From Planctomycetota bacterium (GTDB lineage Bacteria > Planctomycetota > Phycisphaerae > Sedimentisphaerales > Anaerohalosphaeraceae), in contig VRUF01000096.1 in NCBI GenBank assembly GCA_019456245.1, forward strand, positions 1 to 10,127: a DNA stretch of 10,127 bases. The letters run 5' to 3'. This document shows positions 1-7,702 of this stretch, piece by piece. Made by a program: the position numbers and the translations under genes. How positions within the stretch are numbered: position 1 is the first letter of the stretch; each line of letters begins with the position of its first letter. A model generated the notes under the pieces. It was not told the DNA's origin. It searched no databases and worked only from the letters and a program-made list of their open reading frames with translations.

Positions 1-1
1 C

Positions 2-910
2 GATAAGTGCATTGCAAGCGATCCGAAGTCGTTTCAAGCCCACTTTTCGATGGGTAAAGTGTTTCTGATGGAAGGTGCCAGTGCAGAAGCGAAACAGTCT
101 TTCAACAGGGCGCTGGAATGCGAAGGTTTGGCGGACGAGGCGTGGTTTATGCTTGGCTTAATTGCCGAGATGGAAGAGTCCGACGAGGAAGCATTTGGAT
201 ATTACAGCAAGGCGATGGAGTTGAAACCTTCGCGTAGCGGTTATGTAATAGCATTGGCGGAATTGACTGCTGATAGGGAAGATCATGATGGTGCTGTAGA
301 GCTATTGCGAAAGAAGTCAGAAATGCTTTATGCCAGTAGTGAGTTGAAGGTCGCGTTGGCGGAGATGCTTGTTCTCCAGGGTGAGGTAGATGAGGCGATA
401 CTAGTATATAACAGGCTTCTTGTCAGCGATGGTGATCAATCGGAGTATCTTGTGCCTCTTGGGTTTTGCTATGTAATCAATAAGGATTGGGCGGAAGGTG
501 TTCGGATTTTCTCGCGGCTGGTCGAAAAGACAGTTGGTTCGGAACGTGATAATCATCTTGAGATGCTCGGGATGTGCAGTATGAACAACAATGATTATGT
601 TCAGGCGATGAAATGTTATGACCGTCTGAGTGTCAAGAGGCGCGAGGATGTAGATGTTTGGCTTCGTATGGGTCAGGCGGCTTTTGGCGCGAATATTCCG
701 GAGCGTGCGCTGGTGTGTGCGAAAAGGGCTTATGCATTACATCCCGGAAGTAACGATGCGATGATGCTTAAGGGTTGTGCAGAATATGTTCAGGGTGATT
801 ATGCGAAGGCTTTTGAAAGTTTCGGTCGGCTGAGCAGCAAGAGTGAATCGTCTTCTTTTGTCGAGATGATGATGAGCCGTTGCAATGAGCGTCTCGAAAA
901 AGATATGTGA
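2..910 (+). CDS. TPR-repeat protein, 5' end missing
   Basis: The reading frame is open from base 2, and the residues before the first ATG at 50 (ending DPKSFQAHFS) continue the repeat pattern, so the gene starts upstream and Met at 50 is internal. The visible 302 residues form about eight tetratricopeptide repeats of roughly 34 residues, with typical spacing of small and aromatic positions (for example DEAWFMLGLIAEMEESDEEA, then SNDAMMLKGCAEYVQGDYAK), closed by a charged capping helix ending in EKDM. No signal peptide or enzymatic motif is visible in the part seen. TPR arrays are protein-binding scaffolds; the partner is unknown. It lies 22 nt upstream of a histidine kinase in a run of closely spaced genes leading to pilus or secretion motor genes, so an accessory or assembly role there is plausible but unproven. 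Sure of the TPR fold, not of the function. Confidence 0.85.
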   Translation, partial: DKCIASDPKSFQAHFSMGKVFLMEGASAEAKQSFNRALECEGLADEAWFMLGLIAEMEESDEEAFGYYSKAMELKPSRSGYVIALAELTADREDHDGAVELLRKKSEMLYASSELKVALAEMLVLQGEVDEAILVYNRLLVSDGDQSEYLVPLGFCYVINKDWAEGVRIFSRLVEKTVGSERDNHLEMLGMCSMNNNDYVQAMKCYDRLSVKRREDVDVWLRMGQAAFGANIPERALVCAKRAYALHPGSNDAMMLKGCAEYVQGDYAKAFESFGRLSSKSESSSFVEMMMSRCNERLEKDM

Positions 911-932
911 TATTTAGAGTTGATCTTTAAAG

Positions 933-2387
933 ATGAATCAAAGGAGAGTTGATTTGCGTTATAACAAGATATTGATCATAATGGTTGTGGTTCTTGCCGG
1001 TTGCAGCCTGACATCGCATTTGGTTATGCTTGTCACTGACATCAACGTAAGCGTTATTTTCGGTACGATTACGGGTCTTGGGAGTCTTATAGTTCTTTCG
1101 AGTCTTGCGTGCTGCTGGTCAAGTACGATAACATCGTTGAAAATAATAACGAAAAAGCTTAACGATAATAAACCTGAAGAGGCTTATGCAGGAGCGGCGA
1201 AACAGTTGCTTCCGCTGCTCGAATCTATCCGCAAGTTCAGTCAGGATTCGGCAAAGAAGACCGAGGAAATTACGAAACAGTCGATGGATTTTAATCTACA
1301 ACTTCGGTTGTTGCGTCGGGAAAAGAAAAATACGGAATCAATTCTTTACAGCATCAACGATGCTGTTATTGTCATCGACGGATACGATCGTCTTATTATG
1401 GCCAATTCCGCATCTGAGCGTTTGTTTGATTTCCAGTTCGATGAGTTGAGTGTGGCTCCGGTTTCTGAAGTTATTTCCGACAGTAAATTTATTTCGCTTA
1501 TGCATCAGAGCGGGCAGAGCAAACAGTCTCATGTCAAACACGATATAAGCGTCGAGCGTGGGGGCGAGATGTTGACTTTCGATTGTGTGATATCCTGCGT
1601 GAAGGACGAGGCTGGAGAAGTTAGCGGTGTTGTAGCGATACTGCATGACATAACCCGCGAGAAAGAGATCTCACGTATGAAGAACGATTTTGTGAGTCAC
1701 GTTTCCCACGAGTTGAAGACTCCGCTTGCTTCTATTAACGCTTACGCTGAGATGCTTGTCGATGGAGAGGCGGAGGACCAGGCGACTGTCGTTGATTTTT
1801 GTAAGATCATTCAGAGCCAGGCACAGCGGTTAAACAGGCTTATCGAGGAGATATTGAATATATCCCGAATCGAGTCCGGTCTTATCAAAGTTGATAAGAA
1901 GCCATTCAGTATGGCGATCCTGATCCAGGAGTCGTCGAAGATGATCGAAAGCTATGCGAAGGAGAAGAATATTTCAATTACGGTTCCGGCACCTATCATC
2001 TGTGACCAGGTGAATGCCGACAAGGATATGGTTTCTCAGGTAGTCATCAATCTGTTGAGTAACGCGGTTAAATATACACCTAAAGGCGGTCATATAACGG
2101 TCGAGAGCGAAGTGCACGAGGCAGATAAGAATATCTGCGTTAAGGTTTCCGATACTGGTGTCGGTATTCCCGCTGATGACGTCGAACACGTGTTTGATAA
2201 GTTTTTCCGCGTTGAGGCGAATAAGAAAGTTGCCAAGGGCACGGGTCTTGGTCTTAACCTGGTGAAACAGATTGTGGAGAAGGTTCACGATGGTGAGGTT
2301 TTTGTTACAAGTAAGGTTGGAGAAGGCAGTACGTTCGGATTTAATATGCCGCTTGCCTTAGAGCATGCGGGAAAAGTTAGTAACTAA
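933..2387 (+). CDS. Membrane PAS-domain sensor histidine kinase
   Basis: Sensor kinase of a two-component system in the inner membrane. Two hydrophobic segments (about residues 12-34 and 40-62) are separated by only a few residues, so there is almost no periplasmic sensor domain. A charged, helical linker (about 80-135) leads to a PAS domain (about 136-245), which is the likely sensing module. The HisKA segment carries the H-box VSHVSHELKTP with phospho-acceptor His259. The catalytic domain has the N-box (INLLSN, Asn373 and Asn377), the G1 box (SDTGVGIP, Asp407), the F box (FDKFF) and the G2 box (GTGLGLNLVK), so all catalytic motifs are intact. A clear HAMP domain is not obvious. The stand-alone receiver gene starts 16 nt after its stop and is the natural partner. 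The start is uncertain: ATG 933 has a weak ribosome site, whereas TTG 954 has a strong one. The family is certain; the signal is unknown. Confidence 0.93.
   Translation: MNQRRVDLRYNKILIIMVVVLAGCSLTSHLVMLVTDINVSVIFGTITGLGSLIVLSSLACCWSSTITSLKIITKKLNDNKPEEAYAGAAKQLLPLLESIRKFSQDSAKKTEEITKQSMDFNLQLRLLRREKKNTESILYSINDAVIVIDGYDRLIMANSASERLFDFQFDELSVAPVSEVISDSKFISLMHQSGQSKQSHVKHDISVERGGEMLTFDCVISCVKDEAGEVSGVVAILHDITREKEISRMKNDFVSHVSHELKTPLASINAYAEMLVDGEAEDQATVVDFCKIIQSQAQRLNRLIEEILNISRIESGLIKVDKKPFSMAILIQESSKMIESYAKEKNISITVPAPIICDQVNADKDMVSQVVINLLSNAVKYTPKGGHITVESEVHEADKNICVKVSDTGVGIPADDVEHVFDKFFRVEANKKVAKGTGLGLNLVKQIVEKVHDGEVFVTSKVGEGSTFGFNMPLALEHAGKVSN
940..946 (+). promoter_or_regulatory. Strong Shine-Dalgarno inside the kinase's annotated start
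   Basis: AAAGGAG lies seven bases upstream of an in-frame TTG codon at 954. The ATG at 933 has only weak complementarity upstream (TAGAG, about 13 bases away). The other genes here mostly use a GGAG- or GAGG-type site 5-10 bases from the start, so the kinase may begin at TTG 954, removing the first seven residues. Either start leaves a short basic leader before the first membrane segment. Confidence 0.5.
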
Positions 2388-2403
2388 GTATCGGAGTTTG
2401 AAA

Positions 2404-2787
2404 ATGGCACACAGAAAAGCATTAGTAGTAGACGATGAGATTCATATCGTTCAGGTTGTCGCGATTAAGCTGCGAAACAACGGTTTCGATGTTACGACGG
2501 CAGAGAATGGAGCGGTCGGTCTTGAACTGGCCGGCGAGATCTGTCCCGATATAATTGTCACGGACTTTCAGATGCCGGTAATGACGGGTCTTGAGATGAT
2601 TGAGAATCTTCGTAAGCAGGAATCGACTAAAGATATCCCTGTTATTATGCTGACGGCTCGTGGTTTTGCGATCGAGGAAGGTCAGAAAGAATCTTTGAAG
2701 ATATCTGCATTTCTTAGCAAGCCTTTCAGCCCGAGGGAAGTGCTCAAGACGATTGAAGAAACTTTGGATACTGCTGCGGTAATTTAA
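2404..2787 (+). CDS. Single-domain response regulator (CheY-like receiver)
   Basis: A 127-residue protein consisting of only a receiver domain, with no output domain. The expected residues are present: acidic pair Asp10-Asp11, phospho-acceptor Asp54 in IIVTDFQMP, switch Thr84 in IMLTAR, and Lys106 in FLSKPFSP. The frame is open back to an ATG at 2365 inside the kinase gene, but the start at 2404 fits better: GGAG at 2393-2396 lies seven bases before it and the protein then begins directly with the receiver fold (MAHRKALVVDDE). It probably receives phosphate from the kinase encoded just upstream and passes the signal on by protein contact or phosphotransfer, as CheY, Spo0F or PilG/PilH types do. 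Its target is not shown by sequence; the HD-GYP protein downstream or the pilus ATPase are candidates by position only. Confidence 0.93.
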   Translation: MAHRKALVVDDEIHIVQVVAIKLRNNGFDVTTAENGAVGLELAGEICPDIIVTDFQMPVMTGLEMIENLRKQESTKDIPVIMLTARGFAIEEGQKESLKISAFLSKPFSPREVLKTIEETLDTAAVI

Positions 2788-2820
2788 TTTTATCACAAGA
2801 GAGAAAGAGGCTTACAACTA

Positions 2821-4470
2821 ATGGATAATGTAATCACAGAGACGCTTTCCATGACGCAGATGAAGTGCCTGAAGAAGTTCGGGGCAAAGATCAATGCCTT
2901 GGGTAATGATCTTATCGTTATCGATAAGGAAGGTCAGTGCATTTTAGAGAGTTATGTTGAGCGAGATGGTATAGAGGCCATTGCATCTGAGAAGTATGCG
3001 GAGGAGATTTTTCGTGAGTCATCCGGCGAAGTTTTGCGGTTTGGTCCTTCGGGTAGTTTGCTTGTGCGCAGTCTAAATGACGGTGCGAGCGTTGTCGGAG
3101 TTGTTTTTGTGCGTTGCAATGGTAAGGTCAGCGAGCCAGTGATTTTCGATTGTCCGTCCAGTGCAGATAGCGGTGGGTTGGATGTGGATGCCGAGGTGAT
3201 AGATTGCGTGGCAGAACTTGTCGATATGTTCGCTGTTCAGTTCGCTTACGAAGACAGGAGTTTGAGCCAGATCGAGAAAGTAAGTTCGGAACTTGCTCAG
3301 ACTTATGAGGAATTGTTGCTGCTTTATAATATGAGCACCAATATGAAGGTGACTCAATCCAATGCGACGTACCTTCAGCTTGCCTGCGATCAGGTTACTC
3401 AACTGGTTGAAGTGGAAGGTATAACGATTTTCCTTGAAAAGAAGGCCGATGACGATGACGTTGAGGTTGAGGATTCGCTTGTATTGGCGGCGGGTTCCGG
3501 TCTTATCGCGATCGATCTTGGTATGGCGGATATCCTTCAGATGCACCTGGTGGAAGAGTTGGGTCTTGGTAAAGAGGCTTTGCTTGACAGTATGATCGAT
3601 TCTCCGTTCAAGTACAGCTGGCCTGACGGAGTTCGTAATATACTCGCGGTTCCGCTTCAGGGTGGAGATCGTATGATTGGAATGATGGTTGCGACGAACA
3701 TAGCCGGTAAGTCTGATTTTGACAGTATCGAAGTGAAGCTTTTTAATTCGGTTGCGAATCAATGTGCGATTTTTGCGGAGAACAACCGTTTGTTCGGTGA
3801 TCTTAAAGGCCTTTTCATCGGTTCATTGAAGGCATTGACAAATAGTATCGACGCGAAGGATCCCTACACTCGCGGTCATTCTGAAAGAGTGGCGTTTATA
3901 TCCCGATGGATAGCGGAGCGACTTACTGAGAGCCATTCTGTGGATGAGGAACAGGTACATAAGATATATCTTGCCGGGTTGCTGCACGACGTCGGTAAGA
4001 TCGGGATAAGCGAATCTGTACTTTGTAAGAACGGTAAGCTTGACGAGGAAGAACGTTCTCAGATAATGTCTCATCCTCGTATCGGGGCAGGTATACTGGC
4101 AGATATCAAGCAGATGAACGAGATCGTTCCTGGAGTTCTTCATCATCATGAACGAAGCGACGGTAAAGGTTATCCCGATGGTCTGACAGACAGCCAGATC
4201 CCTTTGATCGGCAAGATAGTGAGCCTTGCCGATGCTTTTGACGCGATGACTTCCCGGCGGATTTATCGCGATGCGATGAGTATTGACCGAGCGATTGGAG
4301 AGATAGAGAAAGGTCTCGGCAGTCAGTTTAACCGTGAGATAGGGGAGATATTTTTAAATAGCGATATCAAGAAGCTTTGGAGCGTAATTCAGGATGGTTT
4401 CATCGAGCGATGGGACTACAGTAATTTTGACGAATACGGTTCTAAGGCAGTGGGGGTACTGATACGATGA
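2821..4470 (+). CDS. GAF and HD-GYP domain protein, probable c-di-GMP phosphodiesterase
   Basis: A 549-residue protein without membrane segments, so probably cytoplasmic. Residues 1-145 are a region I cannot assign; it has a sensory-domain look (NDLIVIDKEGQCILE). A helical stretch (about 145-170) leads to a GAF-type domain (about 170-325), which contains an acidic run at 209-219. The C-terminal HD-GYP domain (about 330-510) has every hallmark: HSER (His353), the HD pair His389-Asp390 with Lys393 (HDVGKIG), HPRIG (His418), the HHHERSDGKGYPDG signature (441-454) and LADAFDAMTS (Asp471). HD-GYP enzymes hydrolyse cyclic di-GMP to pGpG or GMP at a di- or trinuclear metal centre, so activity is expected. 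AGAGG at 2806-2810 serves the start. Its stop overlaps the next gene's start (ATGA), suggesting coupled translation. It probably controls c-di-GMP for the motility or secretion genes downstream (inference). Confidence 0.93.
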   Translation: MDNVITETLSMTQMKCLKKFGAKINALGNDLIVIDKEGQCILESYVERDGIEAIASEKYAEEIFRESSGEVLRFGPSGSLLVRSLNDGASVVGVVFVRCNGKVSEPVIFDCPSSADSGGLDVDAEVIDCVAELVDMFAVQFAYEDRSLSQIEKVSSELAQTYEELLLLYNMSTNMKVTQSNATYLQLACDQVTQLVEVEGITIFLEKKADDDDVEVEDSLVLAAGSGLIAIDLGMADILQMHLVEELGLGKEALLDSMIDSPFKYSWPDGVRNILAVPLQGGDRMIGMMVATNIAGKSDFDSIEVKLFNSVANQCAIFAENNRLFGDLKGLFIGSLKALTNSIDAKDPYTRGHSERVAFISRWIAERLTESHSVDEEQVHKIYLAGLLHDVGKIGISESVLCKNGKLDEEERSQIMSHPRIGAGILADIKQMNEIVPGVLHHHERSDGKGYPDGLTDSQIPLIGKIVSLADAFDAMTSRRIYRDAMSIDRAIGEIEKGLGSQFNREIGEIFLNSDIKKLWSVIQDGFIERWDYSNFDEYGSKAVGVLIR

Positions 4471-4802
4471 AGATTAAAACTCAGAGTTATAACAATGTGA
4501 TAGTTGTAGAACTTCAGGGTGAGTTGGTTACGGAGTACATTCAGCAATTCAAAGACGCAATTAGCGAAACGATGTCTGCCAAGCCCGGAGGTATAGTTCT
4601 TGATATGTCAAAGGTGGGTTTTATCGACAGCCTTGGGCTTGAGGAACTGCTTTCGCTTCGTGACGAATGTAATAACAAGAGTTGTCAATTGAAACTTGCC
4701 GGGCTTGATGAGAATTGCTGGAAGATATTCGTTGTAACCCGTTTGCAAGACCAGTTGGATAGTTATGAGGAACTTACCGAAGCGGTAAAAAGTTTTGTGT
4801 AG
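4467..4802 (+). CDS. STAS-domain protein, anti-sigma factor antagonist type
   Basis: A 111-residue single STAS domain, the size of SpoIIAA and RsbV. The central motif KVGFIDSLGLEELL contains Asp54-Ser55, which aligns with the Asp and phosphorylated Ser of SpoIIAA (Ser58) and RsbV (Ser56); the next position is Leu rather than Ser/Thr. In the classical scheme, a serine kinase/anti-sigma factor phosphorylates this Ser and a PP2C phosphatase reverses it, but neither partner is encoded in the window. The ATG overlaps the HD-GYP stop codon in an ATGA, with a G-run at 4452-4456 as ribosome site, so it is likely translated together with that protein. It may set partner switching for a sigma factor, or act as a scaffold for a signalling protein such as the HD-GYP enzyme. 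The fold is sure, the target is unknown. Confidence 0.9.
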   Translation: MKIKTQSYNNVIVVELQGELVTEYIQQFKDAISETMSAKPGGIVLDMSKVGFIDSLGLEELLSLRDECNNKSCQLKLAGLDENCWKIFVVTRLQDQLDSYEELTEAVKSFV

Positions 4803-4827
4803 TAAACAGCAGAAATGATAGTGATAT

Positions 4828-4833
4828 GAGGTG
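4828..4833 (+). promoter_or_regulatory. Ribosome site deciding the ATPase start
   Basis: GAGGTG lies just before ATG 4837. An in-frame GTG at 4831 is part of this ribosome site, so it is unlikely to be the start; ATG 4837 also places the first MshEN motif near residue 11. Confidence 0.6.
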
Positions 4834-4836
4834 TTT

Positions 4837-6549
4837 ATGGCAGTTGTAGCTACTGGTAACAAATTGCAGCTTGGTCAGGTTCTTCTTGAGCGTGGTATCA
4901 TAACCTCCGATCAAATAGATGTGGCCCTTGAAGAGCAGCGAAGGGGCGGTCATAACCGCCTTTTAGGCGAGGTTCTGGTCGACTTTGGATACTGTGGAGA
5001 GGGTCAGATAGTGTCTGCGATTGCGGAAGCTTATGGTGTTCCTTATGCCCAAATAACTCCGAAGATATGTGATCCCCAGGTTACGGAAGTGCTTCCGCGA
5101 GAATTTCTTGAAGAGTATACGGTGCTGCCTTTGTTCAAGGTTAATAATATTCTTACAATTGCTTTGAGCGAACCTTCGAATGTTTTTCTGATCGACGAGA
5201 TAGAGCGTCTTAGCAATTGTAAAGTTCAGATAGTCTGTGCGACAGTGAAAGAGATCAAAGCTACGCTTCAGGCATATATGCCAGCGGCGAACGTATTTGT
5301 GATCGACGATATAATCGAAGATACGTCTCTGGACGATTTTTCGTTAATTGAAAATGTAACTGAAGACATCGGTGACCTTGAAGATGTTGCAGGTCAGTCT
5401 CCAATAGTCAAGCTGGTTAATTATTTGATCTATACTGCGGTTCATGAAAATGCCAGTGATATTCATATCGAGCCGGATGATAAGCGGCTTCGTGTTCGAT
5501 ACCGAGTTGACGGACAGCTTTATGAGAAGATGAAACCGCCTTTCCAGATGCATTCTGCAATCGTTTCCAGAATAAAGATCATGGCGGAGCTTGATATTGC
5601 TCAGAGGCGTCTTCCGCAGGACGGAGGGATACATGTATTGATGGAGGGGCGTGCCATCGACCTGCGTGTCTCCGTGACACCGAGTAACCATGGTGAAAAG
5701 GTCGTAATCCGTATCATCGATGCGCGTAAGACGCTTGTGAGCCTTGAGTCTTTGGGATTTAGCTATGATAATCTTCAGTTGTTCATAGAGAAGATGAATT
5801 CTTCTAACGGTATAGTTCTGGTGACCGGTCCTACAGGTTCCGGTAAGAATACGACTCTTTATGGTGGTCTTGCAGAAATAAACACCGACCAGATAAATAT
5901 ATGTACTGTTGAGGATCCTGTTGAATGTAATATAAGTGGTATCAACCAGTTTCAGGTTCAGGAAACTGCGGGTTTTGGTTTTTCTACGGCTCTTAGAAGT
6001 CTTCTTCGGCAGGATCCTGATGTTATAATGGTCGGCGAGATACGTGACAGAGAGACGGCTTCAATTGCGGTTCAGGCGGCATTGACGGGTCATCTGGTTC
6101 TTTCTACGCTTCATACAAACGATGCACCGGGAGCGGTTACTCGACTTATCGACCTTGGTGTTGCACCATACCTAATAAGCGCATCTCTGATAGCAGTTGT
6201 TGCTCAGCGTCTTATTCGTAAGATTTGCCCTAATTGCAAGGACGAGTACGAACCTGCAAGCAATATCAAGCGTTTAGCCGAGCGGTGGAAAGTGGAAGTT
6301 CCAAAATACTATCGCGGAGTTGGATGCAGGAAGTGCAGGAACACAGGTTACATCGGTCGTATAGCGATGCATGAGATGCTTCTTCCCAACGAAACGGTTC
6401 TTGATGCGATAACGGAAGGTGTAACAATGAAAAAGCTTCGTAAAATGGCGATCACCAGCGGTATGGTCCCATTGCATTTAGATGGCGTTGAAAAAGTAAA
6501 GGCCGGTATTACCACGATGGAAGAGGTACTTCGTGTGAGTAATGTTTAG
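4837..6549 (+). CDS. Type IV pilus / type II secretion assembly ATPase (PilB/GspE family)
   Basis: Cytoplasmic hexameric motor that drives pilin or pseudopilin assembly. The 570-residue protein begins with two tandem MshEN-type motifs (about 11-34 LGQVLLERG...LEEQ, and 42-65 LLGEVLVDFG), then a linker and the secretion ATPase core. Core motifs seen: Walker A GPTGSGKN (331-338), Asp box VEDPVE (about 358-363), Walker B DPDVIMVGEIRD (393-404, catalytic Glu401), His box GHLVLSTLHTN (His419, His426), and the zinc-binding Cys464/467 and Cys497/500 pairs. Walker A is odd: Asn338 stands where Ser/Thr normally binds the magnesium ion. Length and N-terminus fit PilB at least as well as GspE, but no pilin, PilT or secretin gene is in view to decide. 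The platform gene follows 12 nt downstream, the classical B-C (E-F) order. Confidence 0.92.
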   Translation: MAVVATGNKLQLGQVLLERGIITSDQIDVALEEQRRGGHNRLLGEVLVDFGYCGEGQIVSAIAEAYGVPYAQITPKICDPQVTEVLPREFLEEYTVLPLFKVNNILTIALSEPSNVFLIDEIERLSNCKVQIVCATVKEIKATLQAYMPAANVFVIDDIIEDTSLDDFSLIENVTEDIGDLEDVAGQSPIVKLVNYLIYTAVHENASDIHIEPDDKRLRVRYRVDGQLYEKMKPPFQMHSAIVSRIKIMAELDIAQRRLPQDGGIHVLMEGRAIDLRVSVTPSNHGEKVVIRIIDARKTLVSLESLGFSYDNLQLFIEKMNSSNGIVLVTGPTGSGKNTTLYGGLAEINTDQINICTVEDPVECNISGINQFQVQETAGFGFSTALRSLLRQDPDVIMVGEIRDRETASIAVQAALTGHLVLSTLHTNDAPGAVTRLIDLGVAPYLISASLIAVVAQRLIRKICPNCKDEYEPASNIKRLAERWKVEVPKYYRGVGCRKCRNTGYIGRIAMHEMLLPNETVLDAITEGVTMKKLRKMAITSGMVPLHLDGVEKVKAGITTMEEVLRVSNV

Positions 6550-6561
6550 ATTGGAGTTATT

Positions 6562-7680
6562 ATGGCGTTGACACAGCCGACAATTTTTACGGTGCCGGAA
6601 GAGGTGGCATCGAACAAGCTGAATCGTAAAGTTAAGAGCGATGAATTAATCTCTTTCGCAACTCAGTTGTCCGTGATGCTTGACAGCGGAGTTGTTTTGA
6701 GCGAGGCTCTTGATGCGATCTCCGATCAATGCAATCCTGGCGTATTTAAGCAGGTTCTTGAGGATGTCGCCAGGAGAATTACAAGCGGTGACAGTTTTTC
6801 AAGTGCATTGGCAAAGTATCCGAAGGTTTTCGGTACGATGTTTATAAGTATGGTACGCGCGTCTGAGGTTTCTGGTAAGATGTCGGAGATGCTTGAGGTT
6901 CTTAGCGGTTATCTGACAGCGGATGAAGAGACTCGTAAGCAAGTTAAAGGGGCGATGATCTATCCACTTGTTATGCTTTTGATGTCAGTGGCGGCGACTG
7001 GTTCTTTGATGTTTTTTGTACTTCCTCGATTTGCGTCGATCTATGATGCCAAGGGAGCGGCACTTCCGAAGTTGACGCAGGTCCTTGTGAATTTTAGTAA
7101 GGTGCTTGGTGATGCTAAAATAATGACGGTGGTGATGACTTTGATAATAACGGGTGGTTTTGGTGTACATTACTGGCGACAGACGGTGTCCGGTCAGAAG
7201 TCAATGGACTGGCTCCAGGTTCACCTTCCAGTATTCGGTGGTATGTTCATCGATTCAGTTTTGACCCGAAGCATGCGTATCATGTCGACAATGATCAAGA
7301 CTGGTGTTAGCCTTCTTGATACTCTTGAAGTAATGAAGATGTCATGCGGAAACTACTATTTCAATCGTTTGTGGTCAGTGACAGATGCGAAAATACGCGA
7401 TGGATACCAACTTTCCGATTCTATCCTTCTTGCACCTAATAGTGAACTTGTAGCTCCTGGGATCATTCAGATGCTTCGTGCGGGCGAAAAAAGCGGGCAT
7501 CTTGCGGAGGTATGCGACAAGGTTTCTTTGTTTTACGAAAAAAAACTTCAGGTCTCGATCAAGACAGCTACTTCTCTGATCGAACCTATAATGATCATTA
7601 TCATGGGTGGTGTTATTGGCACGATAGCGATTGCATTGCTGCTGCCGGTATTTCGAATTTCAAGCGTTATGGCACACTAA
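6562..7680 (+). CDS. Type IV pilus / type II secretion platform protein (PilC/GspF family)
   Basis: Polytopic inner-membrane protein that couples the assembly ATPase to the growing pilus or pseudopilus. The 372 residues contain two T2SF domains (about 30-153 and 233-355), each of the usual helical type: FATQLSVMLDSGVVLSEALD in the first and the matching MRIMSTMIKTGVSLLDTLEV in the second, followed by MLRAGEKSGHLAEV. Three membrane segments are visible at about 132-156, 185-205 and 340-366, the standard topology. Length is slightly short of the usual 400 residues because the N-terminal tail before the first domain is compact. The start has GGAG at 6553-6556, five bases before the ATG. It is the last gene of the apparent operon, followed by a hairpin. 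As with the ATPase, pilus versus secretion use cannot be told from this window. Confidence 0.93.
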   Translation: MALTQPTIFTVPEEVASNKLNRKVKSDELISFATQLSVMLDSGVVLSEALDAISDQCNPGVFKQVLEDVARRITSGDSFSSALAKYPKVFGTMFISMVRASEVSGKMSEMLEVLSGYLTADEETRKQVKGAMIYPLVMLLMSVAATGSLMFFVLPRFASIYDAKGAALPKLTQVLVNFSKVLGDAKIMTVVMTLIITGGFGVHYWRQTVSGQKSMDWLQVHLPVFGGMFIDSVLTRSMRIMSTMIKTGVSLLDTLEVMKMSCGNYYFNRLWSVTDAKIRDGYQLSDSILLAPNSELVAPGIIQMLRAGEKSGHLAEVCDKVSLFYEKKLQVSIKTATSLIEPIMIIIMGGVIGTIAIALLLPVFRISSVMAH

Positions 7681-7702
7681 TAAAAGCAGGGAATAGGTGT
7701 GG

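Noticed and set aside
993..1007. Lipobox-like LAGC (Cys24) in the first hydrophobic segment of the histidine kinase
   Set aside because: Hydrophobic sequence continues past the Cys and a second membrane segment follows at once, which fits a two-TM kinase better than a lipoprotein. Processing would leave the protein with one membrane span and no clear sensor.
2365..2403. Upstream ATG extending the response regulator into the kinase gene
   Set aside because: It would add 13 residues before the receiver fold, and ATG 2404 has its own GGAG site at the right distance.
3073..3762. Long reverse-strand open frame of 229 codons
   Set aside because: It lies wholly inside the HD-GYP protein gene, on the opposite strand, and its translation shows no recognisable domain; it reflects codon bias of the real gene.
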